Shown in pieces: positions 26,302 to 34,427 of a stretch of DNA of 64,000 nt. The stretch spans positions 62,001 to 126,000 of the forward strand of contig NZ_JAGGQP010000019.1 in NCBI RefSeq assembly GCF_018613235.1, in the 5' to 3' direction. The translations under genes were made by a program, and so were the position numbers. Origin of the DNA: Bacillus sp. ISL-41. GTDB taxonomy: Bacteria > Bacillota > Bacilli > Bacillales > Cytobacillaceae. The notes below the pieces were generated by a model. It saw nothing but the letters and a program-made list of their open reading frames with translations, did no database searches and was not told where the DNA came from. How positions within the stretch are numbered: position 1 is the first letter of the stretch; every line of letters starts with the position of its first letter.

Positions 26302-27249
26302 GTGAATGGAATTACTTCTGTTCTGGGCATAAAATATCCAATCATCCAGGGTGGAATGGGGAACATCAGCAATGCCATTCTGACAGCTGCTGTTTCAGAA
26401 GCCGGCGGCCTTGGAACAATAGGTGCCGGTACGATGTCAGCTGAAGAAGTGGAACAAATTATTCTTGAAACGAAATTGAGGACATCGAAGCCTTTTTCAG
26501 TGAATGTGGCCTTGAGTGTTTCTCCGAATGTGGTGGAAATCTTGCGCCTGGCTGTCAAACATAAAGTGCAGGCAGTAACATTATCAGCAGGGAATCCTGC
26601 ACCTTTCATTCCTAAGCTGAAAGAGGCTGGAATCAAGATCATTACCGTCGTCGCATCTGTAAAGCAAGCAAAGAAGGCGGAAGCTGCTGGAGCTGATATT
26701 TTAGTAGCTGAGGGATATGAAGCAGCGGGTATTAACTCGAACCTCGAAACAACGACTTTGGCATTGATTCCTCAGATTGCTGACCAGGTGAACATACCAG
26801 TTGTTGCAGCGGGAGGAATCGGGGACGGCAAGGGCCTTGCTGCCATGCTTGCACTTGGAGCGAGCGGAGTCCAGATGGGAACAAGGTTCATCGCTACAAA
26901 GGAAGCTCCATTCCATGAAAACTACAAGCAGAAGCTCTTGCAGGCAAGTGATCATGAAACAGTCATAGTCGGCAGGTCCGTCGGAAGAATTCGCAGGCTG
27001 CTGAATACTTCTTATGCAGGGAAACTGCTGGAGGCAGAAAAACAGGGTCTTACTCCAGAAGAATTTGCCGAGCTGACAACTGAGGAAATACATAAAAAAG
27101 GTGCATTGGAAGGAAGCGAAGAAAACGGGTTCATGAATGGAGGCCAGGTGTCTGGACTGGTATCTGATATCCCGTCAGTAGAGGAATTATTGGATCGAAT
27201 GGTAAAGGAAGCAAAAGATCGATTAAAGGTTGCAGAACTCTTACTATAA
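26302..27249 (+). CDS. Nitronate monooxygenase / FabK-like FMN protein
   Basis: TIM-barrel flavoprotein of 315 residues. IIQGGMGNISNAILTAAVSEAGG, VTLSAGNPAPFIPKLKEAG, VAAGGIGDGKGLAAMLALGASGVQMGTRF are the FMN-phosphate and active-site segments shared by 2-nitropropane dioxygenase-type enzymes and enoyl-ACP reductase II (FabK). The two functions cannot be separated safely by eye. GTG 26302 follows AAGGGGG. Single gene with its own terminator. Confidence 0.85.
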   Translation: MNGITSVLGIKYPIIQGGMGNISNAILTAAVSEAGGLGTIGAGTMSAEEVEQIILETKLRTSKPFSVNVALSVSPNVVEILRLAVKHKVQAVTLSAGNPAPFIPKLKEAGIKIITVVASVKQAKKAEAAGADILVAEGYEAAGINSNLETTTLALIPQIADQVNIPVVAAGGIGDGKGLAAMLALGASGVQMGTRFIATKEAPFHENYKQKLLQASDHETVIVGRSVGRIRRLLNTSYAGKLLEAEKQGLTPEEFAELTTEEIHKKGALEGSEENGFMNGGQVSGLVSDIPSVEELLDRMVKEAKDRLKVAELLL

Positions 27250-27257
27250 TTTTAACT

Positions 27258-27288
27258 AGTGTGCTCAATCTAGGAGCACACTTTTTTT
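27258..27288 (+). terminator. Terminator after the nitronate monooxygenase-like gene
   Basis: AGTGTGCTC / GAGCACACT stem with a 7-nt loop and seven T. Confidence 0.9.
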
Positions 27289-27503
27289 ATGTTTTTCTGT
27301 AAAAAATGTTTTTTTATTTGATCTCCATACCAGGAACCTTTAATATGTTAAGCCTAAAAAAAGCCTATAAAACAAGTGTTTATCAATCGCTTTCGTGCTT
27401 AAAAGCGAAAAAGTTAAATTATTTTTAAAAAACATCTTGATAGTTTATTAAAGTGATGGTTTAATAATTAAATATCATAACATACTAAATTTTCGGAATT
27501 TTA
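27289..27503. other. AT-rich spacer before the aromatic ABC transporter promoter
   Basis: No gene is seen. A small CGCTTT/AAAGCG inverted repeat lies near 27389-27408. Nothing else stands out. Confidence 0.35.
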
Positions 27504-27533
27504 TTGACTTTAATTAAAATCTGGTGTTAATAT
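27504..27533 (+). promoter_or_regulatory. Promoter of the aromatic ABC transporter operon
   Basis: TTGACT 27504-27509 and TAATAT 27528-27533 with an 18-bp spacer. The -10 overlaps the AACGTT palindrome. Confidence 0.65.
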
Positions 27534-27544
27534 AACGTTATATT
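27529..27544. promoter_or_regulatory. Candidate PaaX operator at the ABC transporter promoter
   Basis: AATATAACGTTATATT is a perfect 16-bp palindrome. Its inner 14 bases are identical to the core of the paa operon palindrome at 10618-10635. It covers the -10 and start region, fitting repression. Confidence 0.65.
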
Positions 27545-27574
27545 TACGGTGCCTATAGTGGATATCATACTTTT

Positions 27575-27588
27575 TGGAATCGCTTTCA
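27575..27588. promoter_or_regulatory. cre-like site (CcpA)
   Basis: TGGAATCGCTTTCA matches the CcpA consensus TGWAANCGNTNWCA with one mismatch. It lies about 40 nt downstream of the -10, where CcpA acts as a roadblock. Confidence 0.55.
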
Positions 27589-27595
27589 AAAAATC

Positions 27596-27690
27596 ACATC
27601 CAGATTCTTGTCTAAATTTTCAAATGGACATCCACTGCCTCAAGTTTTGAATGGACATCCAGACCTTTGCCTAACGTTTTCAAATTTGGT
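27596..27690. repeat. Leader repeats upstream of the ABC transporter
   Basis: ACATCCA occurs three times at intervals of about 27-32 bp. The first and third copies continue as near-identical blocks (CAGATTCTTGTCTAAATTTT versus CAGACCTTTGCCTAACGTTT, both then CAAAT). It lies in the untranslated leader between promoter and first gene. Function unknown. Confidence 0.6.
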
Positions 27691-27762
27691 GCGTTCCGGC
27701 TGCTTTCAAGTTTAAGACTACATAGTTTACTGCCGGTTAAAAAATATTCAAGGGGGATTTTT

Positions 27763-28761
27763 ATGAAAAAATCAGTAAAAGCTATTTCTCTTGTTCTGGC
27801 CAGTGCCTTGTTTATGGCTGGCTGCGGAGGAAATGAAGCATCAAATGGATCTTCAGACAAAGATCAGTACAAAATTGGCCTGACCCAATTCGCAGAGCAT
27901 CCTTCTCTTGATGCCGCAACCGAGGGCTTTAAAAAGGCTCTTGAGGACAAAGGGTTCAAAGAAGGAGACAATGTAACATATGACTTCCAGAACGCGCAGG
28001 CAGACATGAATAACACGGCAAGTATTGCGAATAATTTTGTCGGTGATAAAGTCGACCTCATCTTCGCTAATGCTACACCAAGTGCCGTTGCAGCACTTAA
28101 TGCGACAAAGGATATTCCGATCATCTTCACCTCGGTGACAGATCCGGTCGGGGCAGGGCTTGTTGAAGCATTCGATAAACCGGGCGACAATGTCACTGGT
28201 ACGACCGATAACCATCCGGATGCTACCAAAAAGACAATTGACTTCATGACGAATGAAATAGGCGCCAAGAAAATCGGCGTCATCTATAACGCTGGCGAGC
28301 AGAACTCTGAAGTCCAGCTAAAGGAAGTCAAGAAGCTTGCGAAAGCAAATGGAGCGAAGGTTGTTGAAGCCTCTATCTCTACATCAGCTGAAGTTAAGCA
28401 AGCTGCAGAATCTCTTGTCGGACGTGTTGATGCTATCTACGTCCCTACGGATAATACGGTCGTATCTGCACTTGAATCTGTTATTTCTGTAGCTAATGGC
28501 AAAAAGATCCCGTTATTCGTTGGTGAGCTTGATTCCATGAAGCGCGGCGCCGTTGCAGCCAGCGGTTTCAATTACTATGACATTGGTTACCAGTCAGGCT
28601 TGATGGCTGCTGAAATTCTATCTGGTAATAAGAAAGCTTCTGAGATTCCTGTTGAACTTCCAAAATCATTAACACTGACAATCAACAAAAAAGCTGCTGA
28701 AGAGCAGGGTGTTGAAGTTAAGGAAGAATGGGGAGACGACGCAGAGTTTTACGAAGAATAA
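27763..28761 (+). CDS. ABC transporter substrate-binding lipoprotein (TrpX-like)
   Basis: Extracytoplasmic solute receptor anchored as a lipoprotein. About 332 residues from ATG 27763 after AAGGGGGA. The signal peptide ends in lipobox FMAGC near residue 20. The body (KIGLTQFAEHPSLDAATEGFKKAL, PIIFTSVTDPVGAGLVE, YVPTDNTVVSALE) is the COG2984 family, whose streptococcal member TrpX serves tryptophan uptake. The operon sits between paa and phenylalanine genes under the shared palindrome, so an aromatic amino acid, most likely phenylalanine, is the inferred ligand. Confidence 0.9.
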   Translation: MKKSVKAISLVLASALFMAGCGGNEASNGSSDKDQYKIGLTQFAEHPSLDAATEGFKKALEDKGFKEGDNVTYDFQNAQADMNNTASIANNFVGDKVDLIFANATPSAVAALNATKDIPIIFTSVTDPVGAGLVEAFDKPGDNVTGTTDNHPDATKKTIDFMTNEIGAKKIGVIYNAGEQNSEVQLKEVKKLAKANGAKVVEASISTSAEVKQAAESLVGRVDAIYVPTDNTVVSALESVISVANGKKIPLFVGELDSMKRGAVAASGFNYYDIGYQSGLMAAEILSGNKKASEIPVELPKSLTLTINKKAAEEQGVEVKEEWGDDAEFYEE

Positions 28762-28779
28762 GAGAAAGGATGATTCAAC

Positions 28780-29811
28780 TTGTTTACTTCAATATTTGGA
28801 GCATTTGAGTCCGGCATCATCTATGCCATCATGGCTCTGGGTGTATACTTATCCTTTCGGGTACTTGATTTTCCGGATTTGACGGTTGACGGCAGCTTCG
28901 TAACTGGAGCTGCAGTCGCCGCCATCATGATTGTGAATGGTGCAAACCCATTTGCTGCTACAATGGTAGCCATGGTTGCCGGATTCATCGCTGGGTGCTT
29001 AACAGGCATCATCCATACAGTCGGAAAGGTGAATGCACTTCTGTCGGGTATCCTGTTGATGATTGCCTTGTATTCTATCAATTTAAGAATCATGGGTAAA
29101 TCGAATGTCCCTCTGTTGAACACGGATACTGCCATGACAGCGGTAAGGGACTTTTTCGATAAGACGGGAATTGACGGATTCTTTAATGGCATCCTGACAG
29201 CAGTCGGACTTGGAGACAGTCTTCCAAGAACGTGGGGAATCCTACTTTTCATGATTGTCGTGACGCTGTCGATTAAATTCCTTACTGATGCATTCCTTAA
29301 GACAGAACTTGGACTTGCAATCCGGGCAACCGGCGATAACAAGAGAATGATCCGCAGTTTCTCTTCCAATACCAACCTGATGATCATCCTTGGCCTTGGC
29401 CTGTCGAATGCGATGGTAGCTTTTTCTGGCGCATTGATTGCGCAGCAGGGTGGTTTCGCGGACGTTGGTATGGGGATCGGGATGATTATTATCGGTCTTG
29501 CGTCTGTCATCATCGGTGAGGCTTTGTTCGGTACAAAATCGATTGCTAGAACAACACTTGCGGTCATTGGCGGGGCGATCATTTATCGAATCGTTGTCAC
29601 ACTTGCACTAAGGGTAGAGTTCCTTGAGCCGGGCGACATGAAGCTGATCACGGCGATTATCGTAATATTGGCACTGACTGCTCCGAAAATGATAGAAAGC
29701 TATAAAGAGAAAAAACGGAAGGTAAAAAGGCAGCTTGAGCACATGCAGATGGCAGCTATTCCTTCTGAAGGAAAGGGTGAGGCTGGTGCTGCACTTAAAT
29801 CAGATTCATAG
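28780..29811 (+). CDS. ABC transporter permease (TrpY-like)
   Basis: Membrane permease of 343 residues and eight or nine hydrophobic helices, COG4120 family. GAFESGIIYAIMALGVYLSFRVLDFPDLTVDGS opens the protein, and GLGLSNAMVAFSGALIAQQGGFADVGMGIGMI lies near 205-236. The charged C-terminus contacts the ATPase. TTG 28780 follows AGAAAGGATG. It is 18 nt after the binding protein and overlaps the ATPase gene. Confidence 0.9.
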   Translation: MFTSIFGAFESGIIYAIMALGVYLSFRVLDFPDLTVDGSFVTGAAVAAIMIVNGANPFAATMVAMVAGFIAGCLTGIIHTVGKVNALLSGILLMIALYSINLRIMGKSNVPLLNTDTAMTAVRDFFDKTGIDGFFNGILTAVGLGDSLPRTWGILLFMIVVTLSIKFLTDAFLKTELGLAIRATGDNKRMIRSFSSNTNLMIILGLGLSNAMVAFSGALIAQQGGFADVGMGIGMIIIGLASVIIGEALFGTKSIARTTLAVIGGAIIYRIVVTLALRVEFLEPGDMKLITAIIVILALTAPKMIESYKEKKRKVKRQLEHMQMAAIPSEGKGEAGAALKSDS

Positions 29812-30580
29812 AGTCTTCAATGAAGGTACTCCAGATGAAAAGATCGCCCTGGACAATATTAATCTCACCCTGGAAAAGGGAGACTTTGTCACAGTCATCG
29901 GCAGCAACGGAGCCGGAAAATCCACTTTAATGAATGTGATCTCTGGTGTAATGGTTCCAGATCATGGTCAGGTGGAACTGGACGGTAAGGATGTAACTTA
30001 CATGAGCGAATATAATCGGTCAAAATTGATTGGCCGTGTATTCCAGGATCCAATGGCTGGCACTGCTCCGAGCATGACGATTGAAGAAAACCTTGCCATT
30101 GCATATTCGAGGAATAAACGCAGGACTTTGGGACGCGGAGTAACAAAAAAACGCCGGGAACTCTTTAAGGAAGTGCTTGAGTCACTTCACCTGGGACTAG
30201 AGAACCGCTTGAATGCCAAGGTAGGGATGTTATCCGGCGGTGAACGCCAGGCTTTGTCTCTTCTGATGGCAACATTTACAGAGCCTTCGATACTATTATT
30301 GGATGAACACACTGCGGCATTGGATCCTTCTCGTGCAGAGCTGATAACAAACCTTACAAATGAAATCGTCGATAAATACCATCTCACTACATTAATGGTC
30401 ACGCATAACATGCAGCAGGCTCTCGACCTAGGCAACAGGCTGATCATGATGGATAAAGGCCAGATCATCCTCGAGGTAAACGAAGAACAAAAAGCAAAGC
30501 TGACAATCGAAGACTTGCTAAACGAATTCCAGCGGATCCGCGGAACAAAGATGGCAAGCGATCGAGCGTTATTAGGCTAG
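29786..30580 (+). CDS. ABC transporter ATPase (TrpZ-like)
   Basis: Cytoplasmic ATPase that drives the transporter, COG1101 family. About 264 residues with Walker A IGSNGAGKSTL, signature MLSGGERQALSLL, Walker B ILLLDEHTAALDP and the switch His in VTHNMQQAL. The start is placed at GTG 29786, nine nt after GAAGGAAAGG and matching the usual MLHL-like N-terminus; GTG 29777 is an alternative. It overlaps the permease gene by about 26 nt and ends the operon. Confidence 0.9.
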   Translation: MLHLNQIHRVFNEGTPDEKIALDNINLTLEKGDFVTVIGSNGAGKSTLMNVISGVMVPDHGQVELDGKDVTYMSEYNRSKLIGRVFQDPMAGTAPSMTIEENLAIAYSRNKRRTLGRGVTKKRRELFKEVLESLHLGLENRLNAKVGMLSGGERQALSLLMATFTEPSILLLDEHTAALDPSRAELITNLTNEIVDKYHLTTLMVTHNMQQALDLGNRLIMMDKGQIILEVNEEQKAKLTIEDLLNEFQRIRGTKMASDRALLG

Positions 30581-30585
30581 ACAAA

Positions 30586-30618
30586 AAACAACCAGCTACT
30601 GGAGCTGGTTGTTTTTAT
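30586..30618 (+). terminator. Terminator after the ABC transporter operon
   Basis: AAACAACCAGCT / AGCTGGTTGTTT stem with a 5-nt loop and T-tract. Confidence 0.9.
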
Positions 30619-30681
30619 TTTGATAGCTAAATATTATATCAAAATTATTTTTAAGAAAATACCAAAATTTCTTACAATTTA

Positions 30682-30711
30682 TTGACCATTTATTTAACGG
30701 AATGTTATGAT
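30682..30711 (+). promoter_or_regulatory. Promoter of the thioesterase-PheDH-E1/E2 unit
   Basis: TTGACC 30682-30687 and TATGAT 30706-30711 with an 18-bp spacer. Confidence 0.6.
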
Positions 30712-30731
30712 AACGTTAAATAAACGTTATA
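30692..30731. promoter_or_regulatory. Candidate PaaX operator region before the thioesterase gene
   Basis: ATTTAACG (30692-30699) and CGTTAAAT (30714-30721) are perfect inverted arms, ATAACGTTA lies at 30710-30718, and a second AACGTTATA follows at 30723-30731. The block overlaps the -10 box and start region. The AACGTT core is shared with the paa and ABC transporter operators. Confidence 0.55.
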
Positions 30732-30761
30732 CATATTTGCAACTTGGAAAGGTGGGATATG

Positions 30762-31151
30762 ATGCGAGATGGCTTGATCGCTGGGCATACGGCCTCCATC
30801 GATGTCATTGTTACACCAGATATGTTTGCCCGCTTTGAGGGAAAAGTCGTCCATCCAGTATACTCCACGGTTTCAATGGTGTATCACATGGAATGGGTTT
30901 CACGGCAAATTATCATTCCCTTTTTAGAGGATCATGAAGAAGGAATGGGAGGTGCGGTAACTGTAAAGCACATCGCCCCATGTACCGAAGGAGCTAAGGT
31001 AACAATTACTGCTACCGTCACAGATCTAAAGGACAATACCATTCTTACTAATGTAAGGGCTGAAAGCAAGGGTCGCCTTATAGGAGTAGGGGAAGTAAAG
31101 CAAGTGGTCCTTCCTAAAGAGAAGATAACTGAATTACTTACTGGAAGCTAA
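30762..31151 (+). CDS. FlK-like hot-dog thioesterase
   Basis: Hot-dog-fold acyl-CoA thioesterase of 129 residues. HPVYSTVSMVYHMEWVSRQ holds the Thr and Glu, and VKHIAPCTEGAKVTITATV the His, that correspond to the catalytic triad of fluoroacetyl-CoA thioesterase FlK. ATG 30762 is six nt after AAAGGTGG; the ATG at 30759 is also possible. It heads the phenylalanine unit, so it may hydrolyse stalled aromatic CoA esters to recycle CoA, as PaaI does in proteobacteria; this role is inference. Confidence 0.8.
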   Translation: MRDGLIAGHTASIDVIVTPDMFARFEGKVVHPVYSTVSMVYHMEWVSRQIIIPFLEDHEEGMGGAVTVKHIAPCTEGAKVTITATVTDLKDNTILTNVRAESKGRLIGVGEVKQVVLPKEKITELLTGS

Positions 31152-31168
31152 AAATTTTTGCGCCAAAA

Positions 31169-31182
31169 TGAAAGCGCTAACA
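31169..31182. promoter_or_regulatory. Perfect cre site (CcpA) upstream of phenylalanine dehydrogenase
   Basis: TGAAAGCGCTAACA fits TGWAANCGNTNWCA at every position and has the central CG with dyad symmetry. It lies 30 nt before the PheDH start, between the two genes. It implies carbon catabolite repression, either as a roadblock for the upstream transcript or at a local promoter. Confidence 0.75.
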
Positions 31183-31212
31183 TGATTTAACGGAATAAAG
31201 GGGGAAAGAACA

Positions 31213-32319
31213 ATGGATATGTTCGAACAAATTCGTGAACACGAGCAAGTTGTGTTTTGTAATGATGAAGCAACAGGATTAAAGGCGATTATCGCGATTC
31301 ATAGTACTCGGCTGGGACCGGCTCTGGGCGGCTGCCGTATGTACCCTTATAAATCAGTAGACGATGCACTTGAAGATGTACTGCGACTTTCGAAGGGCAT
31401 GACCTATAAGTGTGCAGCGGCTGATGTTGATTTCGGCGGCGGGAAGGCTGTCATCATAGGCGACCCTACAAAAGATAAAAGTCCAGAATTGTTCAGGGCA
31501 TTTGGACAGTTTGTTGAGTCGATCCAGGGCCGTTTTTATACAGGGACAGACATGGGTACGGATCCGGAAGATTTTGTGCATGCATTAAAAGAAACAAATT
31601 GCATCGTTGGCGTGGATGAAGTGTATGGCGGCAGCGGTGATTCTTCTGTGCCGACAGCACAGGGCGTGATTTTTGGATTGCAGGCAACAAGCAAAGCGCT
31701 TTGGGATACGGATGATTTATCCGGGAAGTCTTATTCGATCCAGGGACTGGGCAAGGTAGGCTACAAGGTAGCAGAATACCTTCTGGAAAATGGTGCAGAC
31801 CTGTATGTTACAGATATCAATCAAAAAGCAATCGACCAGATTGTCCAGAAAGCCAAGGAAATGGGAGCGGGAATCAAGGTAGTAAACAGTGACGAAATTT
31901 ATTCCCAGCCAGCAGACATTTTCATTCCGTGCGCAATGGGCGGAATCATCAACGATGAGACCATTCCACAGCTTCAGGTTAAAGCGGTGGTGGGATCAGC
32001 GAACAACCAGCTCAAGGAAGAACGTCACGGCCATATTCTTCAGGAAAAAGGGATCCTTTATGCGCCTGATTATATCGTTAATGCTGGCGGATTGATTCAG
32101 GTGGCAGATGAGCTGTATTCACCAAACAAGGAACGAGTCTTAAAGAAAACGAAGGCAATCTATAATTCACTTTTAAATATTTACAGACAGGCAGAGAGTG
32201 AAGGAATCACAACGGTCGAAGCTGCGAATAAATTTTGCGAAAACCGGATCGAAGCCAGAACAAGACGCAACAGCTTTTTCTCACATATGAAGCGTCCGAA
32301 ATGGGCAGTGAGGATGTAA
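31213..32319 (+). CDS. pdh: Phenylalanine dehydrogenase
   Basis: NAD-dependent oxidative deamination of L-phenylalanine to phenylpyruvate and ammonia. The 368-residue protein is in the Glu/Leu/Phe/Val dehydrogenase family. [22 protein letters not shown] (Lys 66 and Lys 78) and [11 protein letters not shown] are the PheDH forms; leucine dehydrogenases have NLGGGK and ITAEDVGT here. The tail [15 protein letters not shown] matches the known Lysinibacillus PheDH pattern. GLGKVG marks the Rossmann domain. RBS AAAGGGGGAAAG precedes ATG 31213. It is immediately upstream of E1/E2 genes that would use its product. Confidence 0.92.
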   Translation: MDMFEQIREHEQVVFCNDEATGLKAIIAIHSTRLGPALGGCRMYPYKSVDDALEDVLRLSKGMTYKCAAADVDFGGGKAVIIGDPTKDKSPELFRAFGQFVESIQGRFYTGTDMGTDPEDFVHALKETNCIVGVDEVYGGSGDSSVPTAQGVIFGLQATSKALWDTDDLSGKSYSIQGLGKVGYKVAEYLLENGADLYVTDINQKAIDQIVQKAKEMGAGIKVVNSDEIYSQPADIFIPCAMGGIINDETIPQLQVKAVVGSANNQLKEERHGHILQEKGILYAPDYIVNAGGLIQVADELYSPNKERVLKKTKAIYNSLLNIYRQAESEGITTVEAANKFCENRIEARTRRNSFFSHMKRPKWAVRM

Positions 32320-32352
32320 TAGATTCATAGACTTATAAAAAAGGGTGAGCCG

Positions 32353-33420
32353 ATGGAAAAGGATTTTCCGATTTTTCAAGTGATGGACCAAAACGGAAAC
32401 ATTGTTTCTGAGGAACATAAAGATTTGGTGACTGAAGAGCGAGTGAAGAAATTTTATTCGGAAATGGTAAGGATCCGGACGCTGGACAGGAAATCCATCA
32501 GTCTCCAGCGGCAAGGGCGAATCGGGACATACGCTCCATTTGAAGGACAGGAAGCTTCCCAGGTAGGAACAGCTCTGGCACTCGAAAGTGAAGACTGGAT
32601 GTTCCCGACGTACCGTGATCATGGTGCGGCAACGGTGTTCGGCCACTCCTTGAGGAATATTTTGCTGTTCTGGAATGGACGAAATGAAGGCTGTGTGCCG
32701 CCGGATGGGAAAAAGATTTTTCCGCCGGCCATCCCGATTGCAACCCAAATTCCACACGCTGCAGGTGCAGCATTTGCCGAAAAGCAAAAAGGTACAAAGA
32801 ATGCGGCCATTTGTTATTTCGGTGATGGCGCGACCTCGGAAGGAGACTTTCATGAAGGCTTGAATTTTGCCAGCGTCTTCAAATCTCCGGTCGTCTATTT
32901 TTGCCAGAACAATCAATATGCAATTTCAGTGCCAATCAGTAAACAAATGAACTCTGCAACCATTGCACAAAAAGCTCTTGCCTATGATATTCCAGGTGTA
33001 AGGATTGATGGTAACGATGTTTTTGCTGTTTTTGCTGAAACGGAAAAGGCACTGCATCGGGCTCGAAATGGTGAGGGACCGACACTGATTGAAGCGATGA
33101 CCTGGCGTTATGGGTCCCATACCACTGCTGACGATGCCTCCAAATATCGTGATCAAGGTGAAAGTGCGCTCAAGCGAATGGACACAGATCCTTTGCTAAG
33201 GCTGGAACGCTGGCTGAAAAATGAATGGCTTTACGATGCAGCATGGGTGAAGGAAATAGAAGAGCAGGCAGCGGCAGAAATTGATGGTGCTGTACAAGAA
33301 ATGGAGAAATTCCCTAAAGCTGACCCGGCTGTGATCTTTGACTATGTTTTTGAGAAACCTACATGGACAATCGAGAAGCAGAAGCGGGAGTACCTTGAAC
33401 TGATCGGAGGTGAAGCATGA
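32353..33420 (+). CDS. 2-oxoacid dehydrogenase E1 component, alpha subunit
   Basis: Thiamine-diphosphate-dependent decarboxylase half of a 2-oxoacid dehydrogenase complex. It has 355 residues with the ThDP motif GDGATSEGDFHEGLNFA (about 157-173) ending in the NN of CQNNQYAISVP, and the phosphorylation-loop-like YGSHTTADD. Homology alone would say pyruvate or branched-chain type. Position 33 nt after phenylalanine dehydrogenase suggests phenylpyruvate as substrate, giving phenylacetyl-CoA; this is inference. Stop overlaps the E1 beta start. Confidence 0.9.
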   Translation: MEKDFPIFQVMDQNGNIVSEEHKDLVTEERVKKFYSEMVRIRTLDRKSISLQRQGRIGTYAPFEGQEASQVGTALALESEDWMFPTYRDHGAATVFGHSLRNILLFWNGRNEGCVPPDGKKIFPPAIPIATQIPHAAGAAFAEKQKGTKNAAICYFGDGATSEGDFHEGLNFASVFKSPVVYFCQNNQYAISVPISKQMNSATIAQKALAYDIPGVRIDGNDVFAVFAETEKALHRARNGEGPTLIEAMTWRYGSHTTADDASKYRDQGESALKRMDTDPLLRLERWLKNEWLYDAAWVKEIEEQAAAEIDGAVQEMEKFPKADPAVIFDYVFEKPTWTIEKQKREYLELIGGEA

Positions 33421-34415
33421 TGGAAACAGCACTTCAGACAAAGACTTTGACGCTTGTCCAGGCGATAACCGATGGACTAGATACGATGCTTAGTGAAAGC
33501 AAGGAAGTGATCCTTCTAGGTGAAGATATCGGGAAAAACGGCGGAGTCTTTCGCGCTACTGATGGCCTTCAGGAGAAATATGGGGAGGACCGCGTAATAG
33601 ATACGCCATTGAGTGAAGCAGGTTTTGTAGGGGCAGCGATTGGCATGGCAGTGAACGGATTCCGTCCCGTTGTGGAAATTCAGTTCCTGGGCTTTATTTA
33701 TCCTGCCTATGAACAAATCATGACCCATGCTTCGAGACTGCGGATGAGAACTCTTGGGCATTTTACTGTTCCAATGGTGATTCGCGCTCCTTATGGCGCC
33801 GGTGTGCGAGCACCTGAAATTCATTGTGACAGCACAGAATCCCTTTTTACCCATATGCCAGGAATGAAGGTAGTCTGTCCATCCAATGCCTATGATGCAA
33901 AAGGACTGATGATTGCTGCGATTGAAGATCCAGATCCTGTCCTATTTTTAGAGCCAATGAGAAGTTATCGTTCCTCACGCGGTGAGGTTCCGGAAGGAAA
34001 GTATACAGTTGAAATAGGTAAAGGAAAGAAGATGACAGAAGGCGAAGATGTGACGGTCATTGCCTGGGGCGCAATGGTACCAGTAGCGATGAAGGCTGCT
34101 GAAGATATGAAGCAAAAGGGGATCAATTGCGAGGTCCTTGATTTAAGGACACTCTATCCTATCGACAAGGACCTTGTCATAGAGTCAGTCCAAAAAACTG
34201 GCCGGACGGTAATTGTCCATGAAGCCCATGCGACAGGCGGTACTGGCAGTGATTTAATATCACTGATCAATGATGAGGCATTCCTTTATCAAAAGGCCCC
34301 GGCAGAAAGAGTGACGGGCTATGATACGCCTGTACCGTATTTTGGTTTTGAAGATCATTATCTGCCGACGCCGAAAAGAGTCGCAGCTGCCATACAGAAA
34401 GTAATGAAGTTTTAG
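33417..34415 (+). CDS. 2-oxoacid dehydrogenase E1 component, beta subunit
   Basis: Beta subunit of the heterotetrameric E1 enzyme, 332 residues. LLGEDIGKNGGVFRATDGL (ThDP-binding Glu near residue 40), DTPLSEAGFVGAAIGMA, FTVPMVIRAPYGAG and HEAHATGGTGSDL are conserved. The start ATG overlaps the E1 alpha stop by four nt, so the subunits are translationally coupled. Its substrate is tied to E1 alpha. Confidence 0.92.
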   Translation: MMETALQTKTLTLVQAITDGLDTMLSESKEVILLGEDIGKNGGVFRATDGLQEKYGEDRVIDTPLSEAGFVGAAIGMAVNGFRPVVEIQFLGFIYPAYEQIMTHASRLRMRTLGHFTVPMVIRAPYGAGVRAPEIHCDSTESLFTHMPGMKVVCPSNAYDAKGLMIAAIEDPDPVLFLEPMRSYRSSRGEVPEGKYTVEIGKGKKMTEGEDVTVIAWGAMVPVAMKAAEDMKQKGINCEVLDLRTLYPIDKDLVIESVQKTGRTVIVHEAHATGGTGSDLISLINDEAFLYQKAPAERVTGYDTPVPYFGFEDHYLPTPKRVAAAIQKVMKF

Positions 34416-34427
34416 GAGGCGTGCCGA

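Noticed and set aside
28821-29582. Long minus-strand frame of 253 residues opposite the permease
   Set aside because: It lies fully antisense to a well-supported membrane protein, lacks a ribosome site and resembles no family.
31213-32319. Leucine dehydrogenase
   Set aside because: [19 protein letters not shown] and the C-terminal [10 protein letters not shown] are phenylalanine-dehydrogenase forms; leucine dehydrogenase has NLGGGK and ITAEDVGT there.
32353-34415. Housekeeping pyruvate dehydrogenase or branched-chain E1
   Set aside because: Possible by family, but the E3 and other pdh or bkd operon genes are missing and the genes are coupled to phenylalanine dehydrogenase under the aromatic operator.
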